Below are positions 9,314 to 19,900 of a stretch of 64,000 bases of DNA, one piece after another. Position numbers and translations under genes: made by a program. Position 1 is the first letter of the stretch. Each line of letters starts with the position of its first letter. The notes below the pieces were generated by a model, which saw only the letters and a list, made by a program, of their open reading frames with translations, made no database searches and was not told the DNA's origin. The stretch spans positions 124,001 to 188,000 of the forward strand of contig QPMI01000056.1 of assembly GCA_004431415.1 (NCBI GenBank), read 5' to 3'. Source of the stretch: Cyanophora paradoxa (lineage: Eukaryota; Glaucocystophyceae; Cyanophorales; Cyanophoraceae).

Positions 9314-12300
9314 ATGGGCTGCTGCAAGTCCAAACCGAATTTAGGCAGTCGCAACGCAGCGGCAACGAGAACCGCGAATTCGAAGCTCGAGGAAGTGACT
9401 GTAGTAGTTTCGGAACGTCCGTCGATCCCAGCGACCCCACTGGTCCCATCCGCGCAGCCTAGGCCTGCAGCCGCACCTGCTGCTGCATCGGCGGCCCAGG
9501 TTTCGGCAGCTCGTCAAGATGGGGCACCCCAGCAGCTCGTTGTGCACGGCGTGCCGGTAGAATGGCCAGCCGCTGCGGTCCGAGCTCCTTCGACGGCCCC
9601 GCGGCCGGCTGCGGCTCCCTCGGCCGCGCTCCGGGACGGTCAGCTGGCCCAGAAGCGCGTCGTGCGCATCTTCGTCTCCTCGACCTTCCGTGCGCGCGAT
9701 TGGACGCCGTCTAGGCCAGCGCAGGCCGCGGCCGCCCGTCCCTTCTGACCTGTGGCCGCGCCGGCAGAGGACATGCAGGCGGAGCGCGACGCCATCCGGA
9801 GCTTCGTAAACCCGACGCTGAAGGCGATGTGCGCGGAGCGCGGGCTCTTCTTCCACTGCGTCGACCTCAGGCCCGGCCCGCCTGCGATTCGATCTGGCCT
9901 CCCTTGAACTGACGCCGCGCGCCGCAGGTGGGGCATCAACGAGGAGGCGTGCAAGGCGGGCTTGGTGACTCTCCTGTGCCTGCGCGAGGTATCTCGCAGC
10001 ACTCATTTCGTCGGCCTGCTCAAGGTGCCGCCCTCCCTGCGCGACGCCCGAGGTCCGGGCCGGGGCGCCCGCCGACGCACCGCGATGCAACACAGGCCCG
10101 CTACGGGTGGCACCTGCGGCCCGACGCGCCCACCGACGACAAGGACAACGGTCTCTTCCGCCTGTACGCACCATCCCGGGCCCAATCCTTTCCGAGGAGC
10201 CGCCGGTGACCGGACGCGCTGCGCAGGAACCTGAACCGCGCGGCGGAGGAGTTCCCCTGGGTGCGCGAGTGGGAGGACCGCAGCGTGACCGAGATCGGTG
10301 CGTGCACAAGCGGGCTCCGGGCCGCGGCCGCCTTCTTAGCGGGCCGCGATCAGAGATCCGCGCGGGCGTACTCGGTGGCGCGGCGCGGACCGCAGGGGCG
10401 GGGCCCCCCGCCTCGCGCCTCGAGGTGCGGCCCGGCCCGCAGCGGCCGCCGCTTCGCTCGCCGCTTTCGGCGCCGTCGGCTCACTGCCCGCCCTCAGGCG
10501 ATGCGCGGCAAGAGTCTGTTCTACGTTGCCGGGCCGGGCCTGATGCGAGACGCCGTCGCCACCGGCGGGGCCGGGGAGGGTGCCTACGCCAAGCAGCGCC
10601 TGGAGGCGCTGAAGGGCGAGATCCGCTCCGCCGGCCTGCCCGTCGCCGAGTACCCCGACGCCCAGCGGCTCGCCCTCGCCATGCGCGACGCCCTCAAGGC
10701 GGTGCGCGCGTACCCCGGCTTCGATCGTCTGCCCGCCCCCTGACCGTGGCTGCAGAGGCTTGAGCAGGAGTTCCCGCTCGAAAGGGAGCGGCCGTGGCTG
10801 GAGGCGGAGCGGTCGCATCACGAGGCGTTCGCGGCATCGCGGCAGCGCGTCTTCGTGCGCAACCCGGAGGACATAGACACGCTGAGCGCCTATGCGGCGG
10901 CCTCGGGCCCCGAGGTCCTCGTCCTCCATGGCGAGGGCGGCTGTGGCAAGAGCGGTGCGCCTGCAGCCACCGGGCATATGCGCATGGTCCCGTTGCTGAC
11001 GGCGGGCCGCGCAGCGCTGCTTGCAAACTGGGCGCGGGAGTGGGCCGCATCGTACCCCGACGACCTGGTGGTCGTTCACTTCATCGGTGGATCCCAGAGC
11101 AGCTCACTGCTCGCGTCGGTCGCCCGGTTCGCGTACTCCACCGCGCCTCGTCCCCCACGCTCCCGCCGATTCCGTTCTGCCCGACAGGCGCATCAGCGAG
11201 GAGGTCCGCGGTCGGTGGCCCGGGGCCGAGGCCATCGACCTGCGCGGCACGGACGCCGAGGTGGCGGCCCGCCTGAGCGCCTTCCTCGCTGCCAGCGCCG
11301 GCTGGCCCTTCCGCGCCGTCCTCATCATGGACGGGCTGGACCAGCTGCGGGGCGACCCGGCCGCGACAGGCCTCGCGTGGCTCCCGCCCGCCGCCGGCCC
11401 CCGCCTCGGCATCCTCGTCTCGAGCCTGCGCGGTACGGCTCCCACTGCAGCTGAGCCTTGGCGCCCCGCCAAAGCGGCCCGGCAGGCCCGACGCTGGACG
11501 CCGCGATGGCGAGGGCGCACATCGCCCGCGAGGTTGCACCCCTCACGGAGGCCCGGTGCCGGAGGCTGGTCGAGGGCGTGCTCCGTGAGCAGGGGCGTGC
11601 CCTCTCCGACGAGCGCCTCGAGCGGATCGTGCGGGCGGAGGCATGCCGCAACGCGCTCTTCCTGACCGTCCTCCTCGATGAGCTCTCGGCCGTCTCCGTC
11701 CACGCAAAGCTCGATGCCGACATCGACGCGCTCCTTGGCTGCGGAGGCGAGCCGCGGGACCTCTTCCGCCTCGTCTTGCGCCACCTCGGCTCGCGCCACG
11801 GGGCGGCCCTTGCGCGGGACGTCGCGTCGGCCATCGCCTGCGCGCGGCACGGGATGGCGGAGGACGAGCTCAAGGCATTCGTGGGCGTGGACACGAGTGG
11901 CGGGCCACGGGAAGTCGACTGGAGCCTCTTCTGGCATGACTTCCTGGGGCTCGTCGTCTGCCGCGACGGCCCGTACGCCTTCTTCCACCGCTGCACAGCC
12001 GAGGCGGCGGAGCTCGAGTTCGGCCTTGCGGGCGAGTGGACGGCCGAGCAGCAGGCGGTCGTCCACGCGCGGCTGGGCGAGTTTTTTGCCACGCAGCCGG
12101 CCTCGCAGCGGCGCGCGGAGGAGGGCCCATGGGCGCTGGCGCGGGGTGGGCCCAACTCGAGCGAGCGCCTGGCGGGCATCCTCTGCGACCCCGACATCCT
12201 CAATCGACTGGACGAGTACGAGCGAGTGGGCGGTCCGACGAGGCTGCGGTGCGCTACGCAAAGGCGCTACGGCTGGGGGACGAGGAGGCGAACCCTGGCG

Positions 12301-15300
12301 AGCTAGACAACGCCGGCAACCTGCTTCACAAGATGGGACGAGCCAGCGAAGGCATCCAGTTCCTGAAGGTGAGGCAGTGCTTCCTTGGCCACTCAGATAC
12401 GCCCAGCTCCCTCAACTCTCCCGTCCCTTGCAGGAGGCTCTGCGGCTGCGCAAAAAGGCGCTGGGGCCGGAGCATCCGAACGTTGCTGTGGAGATGCAGA
12501 ACCTGGCCAACCTGCTGCACACCCAGGGCGACTACGCGGCGGCGCGGCCCATGTACGAGGTGCGGCACGCGTCCCCCTGGATCGTTGCGGCCCTGCGCCT
12601 TCCTTCGATCGCGAGGCCCCGATTCAGGCCGCCCCTCGCAGGAGGCGCTGCGGGTGCACAGGAAGGCGCTGGGGCCGGAGCACCTCTATGTCGCAGGGAC
12701 AATGCAGAACCTGGCCATCCTGCTGGAGGACCAGGGCGACTACGCAGCAGCGCGTCCCATGTACGAGGTGCAGCGCAAGTCCCCCTGGCTCGTTGTGGCC
12801 GTGCTTCTTCCTGCGAGGCCCCGACCGCCGACCGGGGCCCCTCGCAGGAGGCACTGCGGGTGATCAAGAAGGCCCTGGGGCCGGAGCACCCGGACGTCGC
12901 GACGGCGATGCAGAACGTGGCCAACCTGCTGAAGGCCCAGGGCGACTTCGCAGCAGCGCGGCCCATGTACGAGGTGCGGCGCAAGTTCCCCTGGCTTGTT
13001 GTGGCCCTGGTCCTGCCTCTGAGGTGCCACCCCGGCCCGCCCCTCGCAGGAGGCGCTGCGGGTGAAGAAGAAGGCGCTGGGGCCGGAGCACCCAGACGTC
13101 GCGGGGACAATGCAGAGCCTGGCTGCCCTGCTTCAGGCTCAGGGCGATTACGCAGCAGCGCGGCCCATGTACGAGGTGTGGCGCGCATCCCCCTAGAGCG
13201 TTGTGGCCCTGCTCATTCCTCCGCCCGACCGGGGCTGCCCCTCGCAGGAGGTGCTGTGAGTGTTCAAGAAGGCGCTGGGGCCAGAGCACCCGGATGTTGC
13301 GGGGACAATGCAGAACCTGGCTGGCCTGCTGAAGGACCAGGGCGACTACATGGCGGCGCGGCCCATGTACGAGGTGCGGTGCACATCCTCCTAGAGCGTT
13401 GTGGCCCTGCTCCTTCCTCCGAGGCCCCAATGTGTTCCGCCCCTCGCAGGAGGCGCTGCGGGTGTACAAGAAGGCGCTGGGGCCGGAACACCTGGACGTT
13501 GCTGCGACGACATCGAACCTGGCCGGCCTGCTTCAGGCTCAGGGCGATTACGCAGCAGCGCGGCCCATGTACGAGGTGCAGCACGTGTCCCCCTAGATCG
13601 TTGTGGCCCTGCTCCTTCCTCCGAGGCCCCGACCCGGAACGACCCTCGCAGGAGGTGCTGCGAGTGTTCAAGAAGGCGCTGGGGCCAGAGCACCCGGATG
13701 TTGCGGGACAATGCAGAACCTGGCTGGCCTGCTGAAGGACCAGGGCGACTACATGGCGGCGCGGCCCATGTACGAGGTGCGGTGCACATCCTCCTAGAGC
13801 GTTGTGGCCCTGCTCCTTCCTCCGAGGCCCCAATGTGTTCCGCCCCTCGCAGGAGGCGCTGCGGGTGTACAAGAAGGCGCTGGGGCCGGAACACCTGGAC
13901 GTTGCTGCGACGACATCGAACCTGGCCGGCCTGCTTCAGGCCCAGGGCGATTACGCAGCAGCGCGGCCCATGTACGAGGTGCAGCACGTGTCCCCCTAGA
14001 TCGTTGTGGCCCTGCTCCTTCCTCCGAGGCCCCGACCCGGAACGACCCTCGCAGGAGGTGCTGCGAGTGTTCAAGAAGGCGCTGGGGCCAGAGCACCCGG
14101 ATGTTGCGGGGACAATGCAGAACCTGGCTGGCCTGCTGAAGGACCAGGGCGACTACATGGCGGCGCGGCCCATGTACGAGGTGCGGTGCACATCCTCCTA
14201 GAGCGTTGTGGCCCTGCTCCTTCCTCCGAGGCCCCAATGTGTTCCGCCCCTCGCAGGAGGCGCTGCGGGTGTACAAGAAGGCGCTGGGGCCGGAACACCT
14301 GGACGTTGCTGCGACGACATCGAACCTGGCCGGCCTGCTTCAGGCCCAGGGCGACTACGCGGCAGCGCGGCCTATGTACGAGGTGGGGCGCAAGTCCTCT
14401 CTAGCGCGTTGTGGCCCTGCTCCTTTCTCCGAGGCCCCAATGCGTTCTGCCCCTCGCAGGAGGCACTGCAGGTTAAGAAGAAGGTGCTGGGGCCGGAGCA
14501 CCCGGACGTCGCGACGACGATGCAGGGCCTTGCCGGCCTGCTGAAGGCCCAGGGCGACTACGTGATGGCACGGCCCATGTACGAGGTGCGGCACGCATCT
14601 TCCCCCTGGATCGTTGTGGCCCCACTCCTTTCTCCGAGGCCCCAAACCGGGCCTCCCCTCGCAGGAGGTGCTAAAGCTTCGTAAGAAGGCGCTGGGGCCG
14701 GAGCACCCGGACGTTGCAGCGGCAATTTTGAACCTGGCCATCCTCCTCCAGGCCCAGGGCGACTACGCGGCAGCGCGGCCTATGTACGAGGTGTGGCGCA
14801 CGTCCCCCCTAGAGCGTTGTGGCCCTGCTCCTTAAGCTTCCTCTTGAGGCCCCAATGTGTTCCGCCCCTCGCAGGAGGCACTGCGGGTGTACAAGACGGC
14901 GCTGGGGCCGGAGCACCCGGGCATCGCGAGAACGATTTTGAACCTGGCCAACTTGCTTGAGGACCAGGGCGACTACGGGGCGGCACGGCCCATGTACGAG
15001 GTGCAGCACGTGTCCCCCTAGATCGTTGTGGCCCTGCTCCTTCCTCCGAGGCCCCGACCCGGAACGACCCACGCAGGAGGCGCTGCGGGTGTACAAGAAG
15101 GCGCTGGGGCCGGAACACCTGGACGTTGCTGCGACGACATCGAACCTGGCCGGCCTGCTTCAGGCCCAGGGCGACTACGCGGCAGCGCAGCTTATGTACG
15201 AGGTGCGGAGCACGGCCCCCCAGATCAGCGGACTTGCTCCTTCCTGCAAGGCTCCGACCTGGGCCGCCCCTCGCAGGAGGCACTGCGGATTAAGAAGAAG

Positions 15301-15795
15301 GTGCTGGGGCCGGAGCACCCAGACGTCGCGGCGACGATGCAGAACCTGGCCATCCAGCTGTTATGCCAGGGCGACTACGCGGCGGCGCGGCCCATGTACG
15401 AGGTGCGGCACGCATCTTCCCCCTGGATCGTTGTGGATTTGCTCCTTCCTTCAAGGGCCCGACCTGGGCCGCCTCTTGCAGGAGGTGCTGCGGGTGTACA
15501 AGAAGGCGCTGGGGACGGAGCACCCAGACACAGCGTATTCAATGGGCTGCCTCGGGGACCTCCTCTCGAGGCTGGGGACGAGGGCGGGCCTCTCTGAGGC
15601 CGCGCCACTCCTCGAGGTGTGCACGTGTTTGTGGCCCTCTGTTCCGCCGACACAGCCCGTCTGACCACTGTCGACGTCCGCGCCGCCTCGTGACCGCAGG
15701 CCGCGCTCCCGGTGCTCGAGCGGACTCGGGGACCTCAGCACAAGGAGACATCGTTTGTTCGGCAAGCACTGGAACGTGTCAAAAATGCAAAGTAG
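9314..15795 (+). CDS. DUF4062 / NACHT-like NTPase with C-terminal kinesin-light-chain-type TPR array (NPHP3/TEP1-like architecture)
   Basis: The start at 9314 gives MGCCKSK, a classic myristoylation-plus-palmitoylation N-terminus, then an Ala/Pro-rich linker. VVRIFVSSTFRARD (about 9657) with ERDAIRSFVNP, VDLR and WGINEEACK matches DUF4062; STHFVGLLK and ARYGWHLRP follow. The P-loop is HGEGGCGKS (10928-10956), split from ALLANWAREW by an intron; a Walker-B-like stretch, RAVLIMDGLDQL, lies near 11312. A helical NACHT-type region runs to about 12220. TPR units then follow, one per 126-base exon, ending with AALPVLERTRG and TAG at 15793-15795. The reading frame shifts near 12215, and two TPR exons are broken. 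The role is probably scaffolding or signalling at a membrane or cilium, by analogy with NPHP3. Confidence 0.82.
13248..13373 (+). pseudogene. TPR exon 5 with in-frame stop codon
   Basis: The unit reads GAG GTG CTG TGA. Sister units at 13652 and 14055 have CGA at the same codon, so this is a CGA-to-TGA transition at 13257-13259. The rest of the exon and both splice sites are intact. Because the exon is 126 bases, skipping it would keep the frame. Confidence 0.85.
13652..13776 (+). pseudogene. TPR exon 7 with one-base deletion
   Basis: This copy is 125 bases. The GCGGGGACA found in sisters at 13248 and 14055 is GCGGGACA here (about 13703-13709), so one G of a run is missing and the frame is lost. 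A true deletion and a homopolymer sequencing error cannot be told apart here. Confidence 0.8.
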
Positions 15796-16944
15796 TGGTA
15801 GAATGTGTCAAGAATGCAAAGATAGGAGCCAGTGTATTGGTGAAGAAAGTTAAAGTAAACTAATCGCAGGTCGCGTCGGTCGCCTGCTGCTGGCCCTTCT
15901 TGGGGCACCGCCCGCACCGCCCGCGAGCAAGCATCCTTAGAGCAGAGGATGGGCTTGAGGTGGCCATGGGCCGGGGACAGGGCCGCCTCTGGAGCCGCCC
16001 CGGCCCCTTGTCACGGACGGGGCCCCGGGGTGCGGCGGACGAGGCTAGAGCAGGCGCCGGCACCTAAATCGACCGGCCACTGCGGGGGAGTCGGCGAGAA
16101 ATCCGCATGCAAACGAGGCTAAGGTCTACATCAAGACTCTGAGACCGACAGCTACGAGGATGCTGGCCTCTGGGCGCCTCAAGGGACAGGGTGGGCGGGA
16201 ACACGAAATTGCGGCTCGGGCGCCGCGCTTGTTTTGCCGCGAAAAACGGGTATGCTAGCTCAAGGCGACTTGGATCAAATTCGGACTGTAAAATAATTGA
16301 GGCTCGACTAGCCGACTCGCTAACCTCAGTAAATCTACTTTACTACCCATATAGATGACATGGCCACATATGCATGCATACATGTATACAGTTGCATACA
16401 TGTATACAGTTGTTATTGCTTTGTTGTCTTTAATATCACTACCTACGGGGGGTTCGCCCCACCGTAGTCTCTCAAAAAAAAATTCTTTGTATTTATAATT
16501 TGATTTTCGCCGCCTGGCACACACGAATTCGAACTCGAACTAACACATCAATTCGCTAACTACAGAAATCTTCGAATCCGTTGCCAAACACGCCAACTAG
16601 CACACTTACTTGCCACTAACTTGCCAGCATGCACTAATTATAACTAGAACAAATGCACAAATCAAAACGCTGCACTAGTATCTTCATTTCAAGTTCTCGA
16701 ACGCACTAACACAACTACTTTCCGATTCGAATCTGATGCATGATAAGAAAAGTGTACATGTCCGAATACACATGCAGTGTATGCTGAACGAACAATTGCC
16801 GCAGTGCCACTGCTCGCTTGCACTCACTTGCTTGCACACGTAAATCTGTACACTCGCGCGCGGTTCGAGATCTAGATCTAGACGTCCTCGCTGACCGGCT
16901 CGCGACTGCAGGAGTCTTCAGCTGCCCCCGGACCTCGGCTTCGA
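15796..16944. other. Convergent intergenic region
   Basis: It lies between the 3' ends of the TPR gene (+) and the Cys-rich gene (-). It holds a short captured coding fragment at 15860-15925. From about 16255 it becomes AT-rich with ATGCATACATGTATAC-type palindromic motifs and no supportable coding sequence. Confidence 0.65.
15860..15925 (-). pseudogene. Fragment of the exon encoding CGRCPKKGQ, copied from the 22.4-24.2 kb gene
   Basis: Read on the minus strand, this encodes CGRCPKKGQ then ATCD and a stop. The same residues and nearly the same bases form the start of an exon at 23351-23398 (CGRCPKKGQAANATCD). No other exon of that gene is nearby, and the copy is in inverse orientation to its source. 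It looks like a captured or retained duplicate fragment, not a gene. Confidence 0.65.
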
Positions 16945-19900
16945 TTAATTAAATCCCTTAGTCCCGCTTGTCTTCGGGCTGGAAGACCACGGGGAGCTGC
17001 GGCTCCGCCTGCGCCGCCTCCGCCGGCGCGACCTGAGGCCAAGGTCAAGCTCAAGCTCAAGCTCAAGCGCCTCGTCTAAAAATAGCGGCACCTTGGAGGA
17101 GGATGCCTCGCCGGCCCCCGCGGGCCCCGAGGACATGCTCGCGACCGCCGGGGGCCGGCTCATCACCGTTCTCGCTGTACCCGAGGCGGTCCCCGCCCCC
17201 TCGCCCTCGCCCCCGCCGTGGTCCATGCCCACGCCGAGGCCGAAGCCCATGCCGGGGGGCATCGGCATGCGGAGCGGCGGCTTCGGGGGCGGCTTGACGT
17301 AGTTGCCCTCCCCCGTGATGAACCGCTCCAGGCCCTGCGCCGTACCCCCTTCAGGCTATTTATAGCCGCGTTCGCTTGAAGATCGAAAATTCACCATGCG
17401 GATGCTCTCGATCTCGTCCCCCAGCGTCTGGACTGCTCGAGCGCGGGTGGCGGCCCAGTCAGTGAGCCGGGGGTTACGTGCAATCGAAACAAATTTGCGC
17501 ACCCCGCCACTCGAGGTCCTGGGTCGGCTGCTGCATCTGGTGCGAGGAGAGCTTCCTGCGAGTAGAGGGCCCAGTCAGCCGCGAAGGGCCGCGGCCCGGC
17601 CTCGGGCCGGCGCACCAGAAGAACTCGATGGAGACGTAGAAGTCGTAGCTGCGGGGAATATATATAATTCAGCGGCTTGCCTTGTCGAAGAAAGGCGAGG
17701 CGAGGCGCGAGGGGAGGGCGATCGGACGCACCGGTGCTGGGCCTTGAGCGCAGCCAGCCGCTTCTCCTGCTCGATCCAGTGAGCTAGGAGATGCGAAGGA
17801 ACGCGTGGCGCCCATGCCGAGCGGGGCCTATCGCTAGCAGACCTATCTCTAAGGTCTGCAGGTCTAGGGGATCGACACCCTATAGTAGATTTCTAAGACC
17901 CTAGCATGTTAAGCAGGGCCTAAGCTGAGCACCGCGGCGGAGCGCCCGAGCTTCCCCTTCGGATCGCGCCTAGACTCGGCGCGGGGCCCAAGCAAGCCCG
18001 GCGGGACGGCGGGGCGGCGGGGCGCACGTCGGGGGCGTTGAGGCAGAAGCGGGCGGGGCCGAAGGACTTGGCGAGGTCCACGACGTCCATGAACCCGTTC
18101 ACGATCTTCGAGACGAACCCGCCCTTCTGCGGGGGGATGGGGGGGGGGGGGGGGGGGGGGGGGGGCGATGACGTCAGCCGCGGCCACGACCAGAAGCCTC
18201 GAGCCGAGGGCTCAGGCACAGTCGCGCCGAGCTCGGAGAAGGGCGGGGGGCCCGGCCCGGGCGCGCCCACCTTCATGCTCATGGGGGCCCAGCTGCGCGC
18301 GTTCTGGCGGATCACGTGGTACCGGAGCGTGTCCAGGTCCTGCGCGCGGCCGGAGGGAGGAGGGAGGCATCGAGGTCGGCGGGCGGGCCCGAGGCGCGCG
18401 GATTTTAGAGAGGCCTAAGGAAGAGGGGAAATTCAAAAACTAGAACTAGGTCCCTAAGCACTATATGGAAGAACTAGGAGCACTCGCCGGGAGTTCTATA
18501 AGAGGGTTCTAAGTTCCAAGTTCTACAAATTCTAAGTTCTATAAGAGAGACATTCAAAGGGGCGGGGCCGGAGCGTACGCGGCGCCAGAGGGTGTGGGAG
18601 TCCAGATCTAGATCTAAGCACTAGGAGCACTAGGAGAACTAGGAGAACTAGGAGAACAAAGCACTAGGAGCTCTTATTTATAAGTTCCGTCTAAATTCTA
18701 TAAGAGAGGCTCAGACCCGGCGCCAGAGGGTGTGGGAGTCTAGATCTAAGCACTAGGAGCATTCTAAGCTCTAAGTTCTACAAGTTCTAAGATAAGAAAG
18801 GCTCAGGGGCTCAGGGCGGGCCGCACCCTGCGCCAGAGGGTGTGGGAGTCCTTGAGGTCGCGCGTCTCGTCCCACTGCTCGAAGACCGCCCGCCGCGTCG
18901 TCAGCACCAGCCGGTGCACTGCGAGAGACCGGATCGGATCGCATCGGATCATATCATATCCGAAGGGAGAGGGGAGGGGACACGCACTGTTGAAGGGGAC
19001 GCGGGCCTCGACGTCGCGCATGTCCTTGTCCAGCGACAGCTCGTCGATGTGCTGCGCGGGGGAGGGGGGGGGGGGGGGGTTAGAAGGGGGGGGGGGGGGC
19101 GGGGCGGAGAGGGAGAGGAAAGAGCGATGGGGCGGGGGCGGGGCGGTGGAGTGTGTTTGAGGGGGGTGGGGGGGGTAAAGGAGGAGGGGAGGGGGTGGGC
19201 GGGGCGGGGGAGGGGGCGGGGAGAGCCCTTGGAGGACGGGGCCGGGGGACCAGGTCTAGACTGGCCCATGCGAGGCTGGGATAGGCAAGTGGGGGTTGGA
19301 GGCAGGGGAGAGGGGGTACACGCACGATGCGCTCAAAGGTGTGCCCCTTGGACCACTTGTAGCAGCACCAGAGCTTGGGCCAACAGACGCAGCGGCACCA
19401 CAGGCACGAGCAGCTGCGAGGGGGGAGTACGTCAGCAAAGGGGTGGGAGGGAGGAGGAGTAGGCGGACCCGTCGGGCGGCTGTAGCGGGAGCGCGCGAGT
19501 TGAGGGGATTAGTGCCAGCGCGAGAGCAGCGATCATCCGGAGCCGAACTCACGCAGAGGCAGCAGAGGCGCTTGGTCGGGATGTCTGAGGCCCGCGGGAG
19601 GTCAGACCCCATCTGAGCGCGGCCGGCCGGCGCCGGCGCCGGCGCTCACCAAGGCTGAACAGGGGGCAGTAGCACTCGCTGTCGCCGCCTGCGAATTCGA
19701 ACGAAGCGGCCGGGCCGGCCGGCCGCGGGCCGCACCCCCCTCAGCACGGCGCGCGCATGCAGCTCGGGGGATCCGGATCGAATTGGATCGAATTCGAATT
19801 CAAATCAGATCCAAATCAAATCCGTACGCACACCACGGCCAGCCCTGGAAGACCGGCTCTCCGATCCCTGCGCACGAAGTCTTTTAGATAACGATCTAAT

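Larger units (their letters stand above)
12434..15616 (+). repeat. Sixteen tandem TPR exons separated by ~76-base introns
   Basis: Exon starts are at 12434, 12642, 12848, 13050, 13248, 13450, 13652, 13853, 14055, 14257, 14460, 14665, 14875, 15077, 15277 and 15482. All but two are exactly 126 bases (42 codons, phase 0); the seventh is 125 and the last is 135. The consensus unit runs EALRVYKKALGPEHPDVA then MQNLAxLLxxQGDYAAARPMYE, as in kinesin-light-chain TPRs. Introns are as similar as exons, so exon-plus-intron units of about 202 bases were duplicated. Units 5-6, 7-8 and 9-10 repeat as an alternating pair of about 404 bases, which indicates recent amplification. Confidence 0.93.

Noticed and set aside
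12864-14298. Long minus-strand open frames across the TPR array (repeating MYTRSASCEGRN-type peptides)
   Set aside because: They are antisense shadows of the tandem TPR exons and introns. They repeat because the sense strand repeats, and they match no protein family.
12434-15616. Regular ~202-bp periodicity suggesting CRISPR or satellite DNA
   Set aside because: The units are coding exons with conserved splice sites and KLC-type TPR residues; unit size and content do not fit CRISPR.
16255-16524. 89-codon minus-strand open frame in the AT-rich spacer
   Set aside because: No domain, no splice support and no paralogue in the window; expected by chance in AT-rich DNA.
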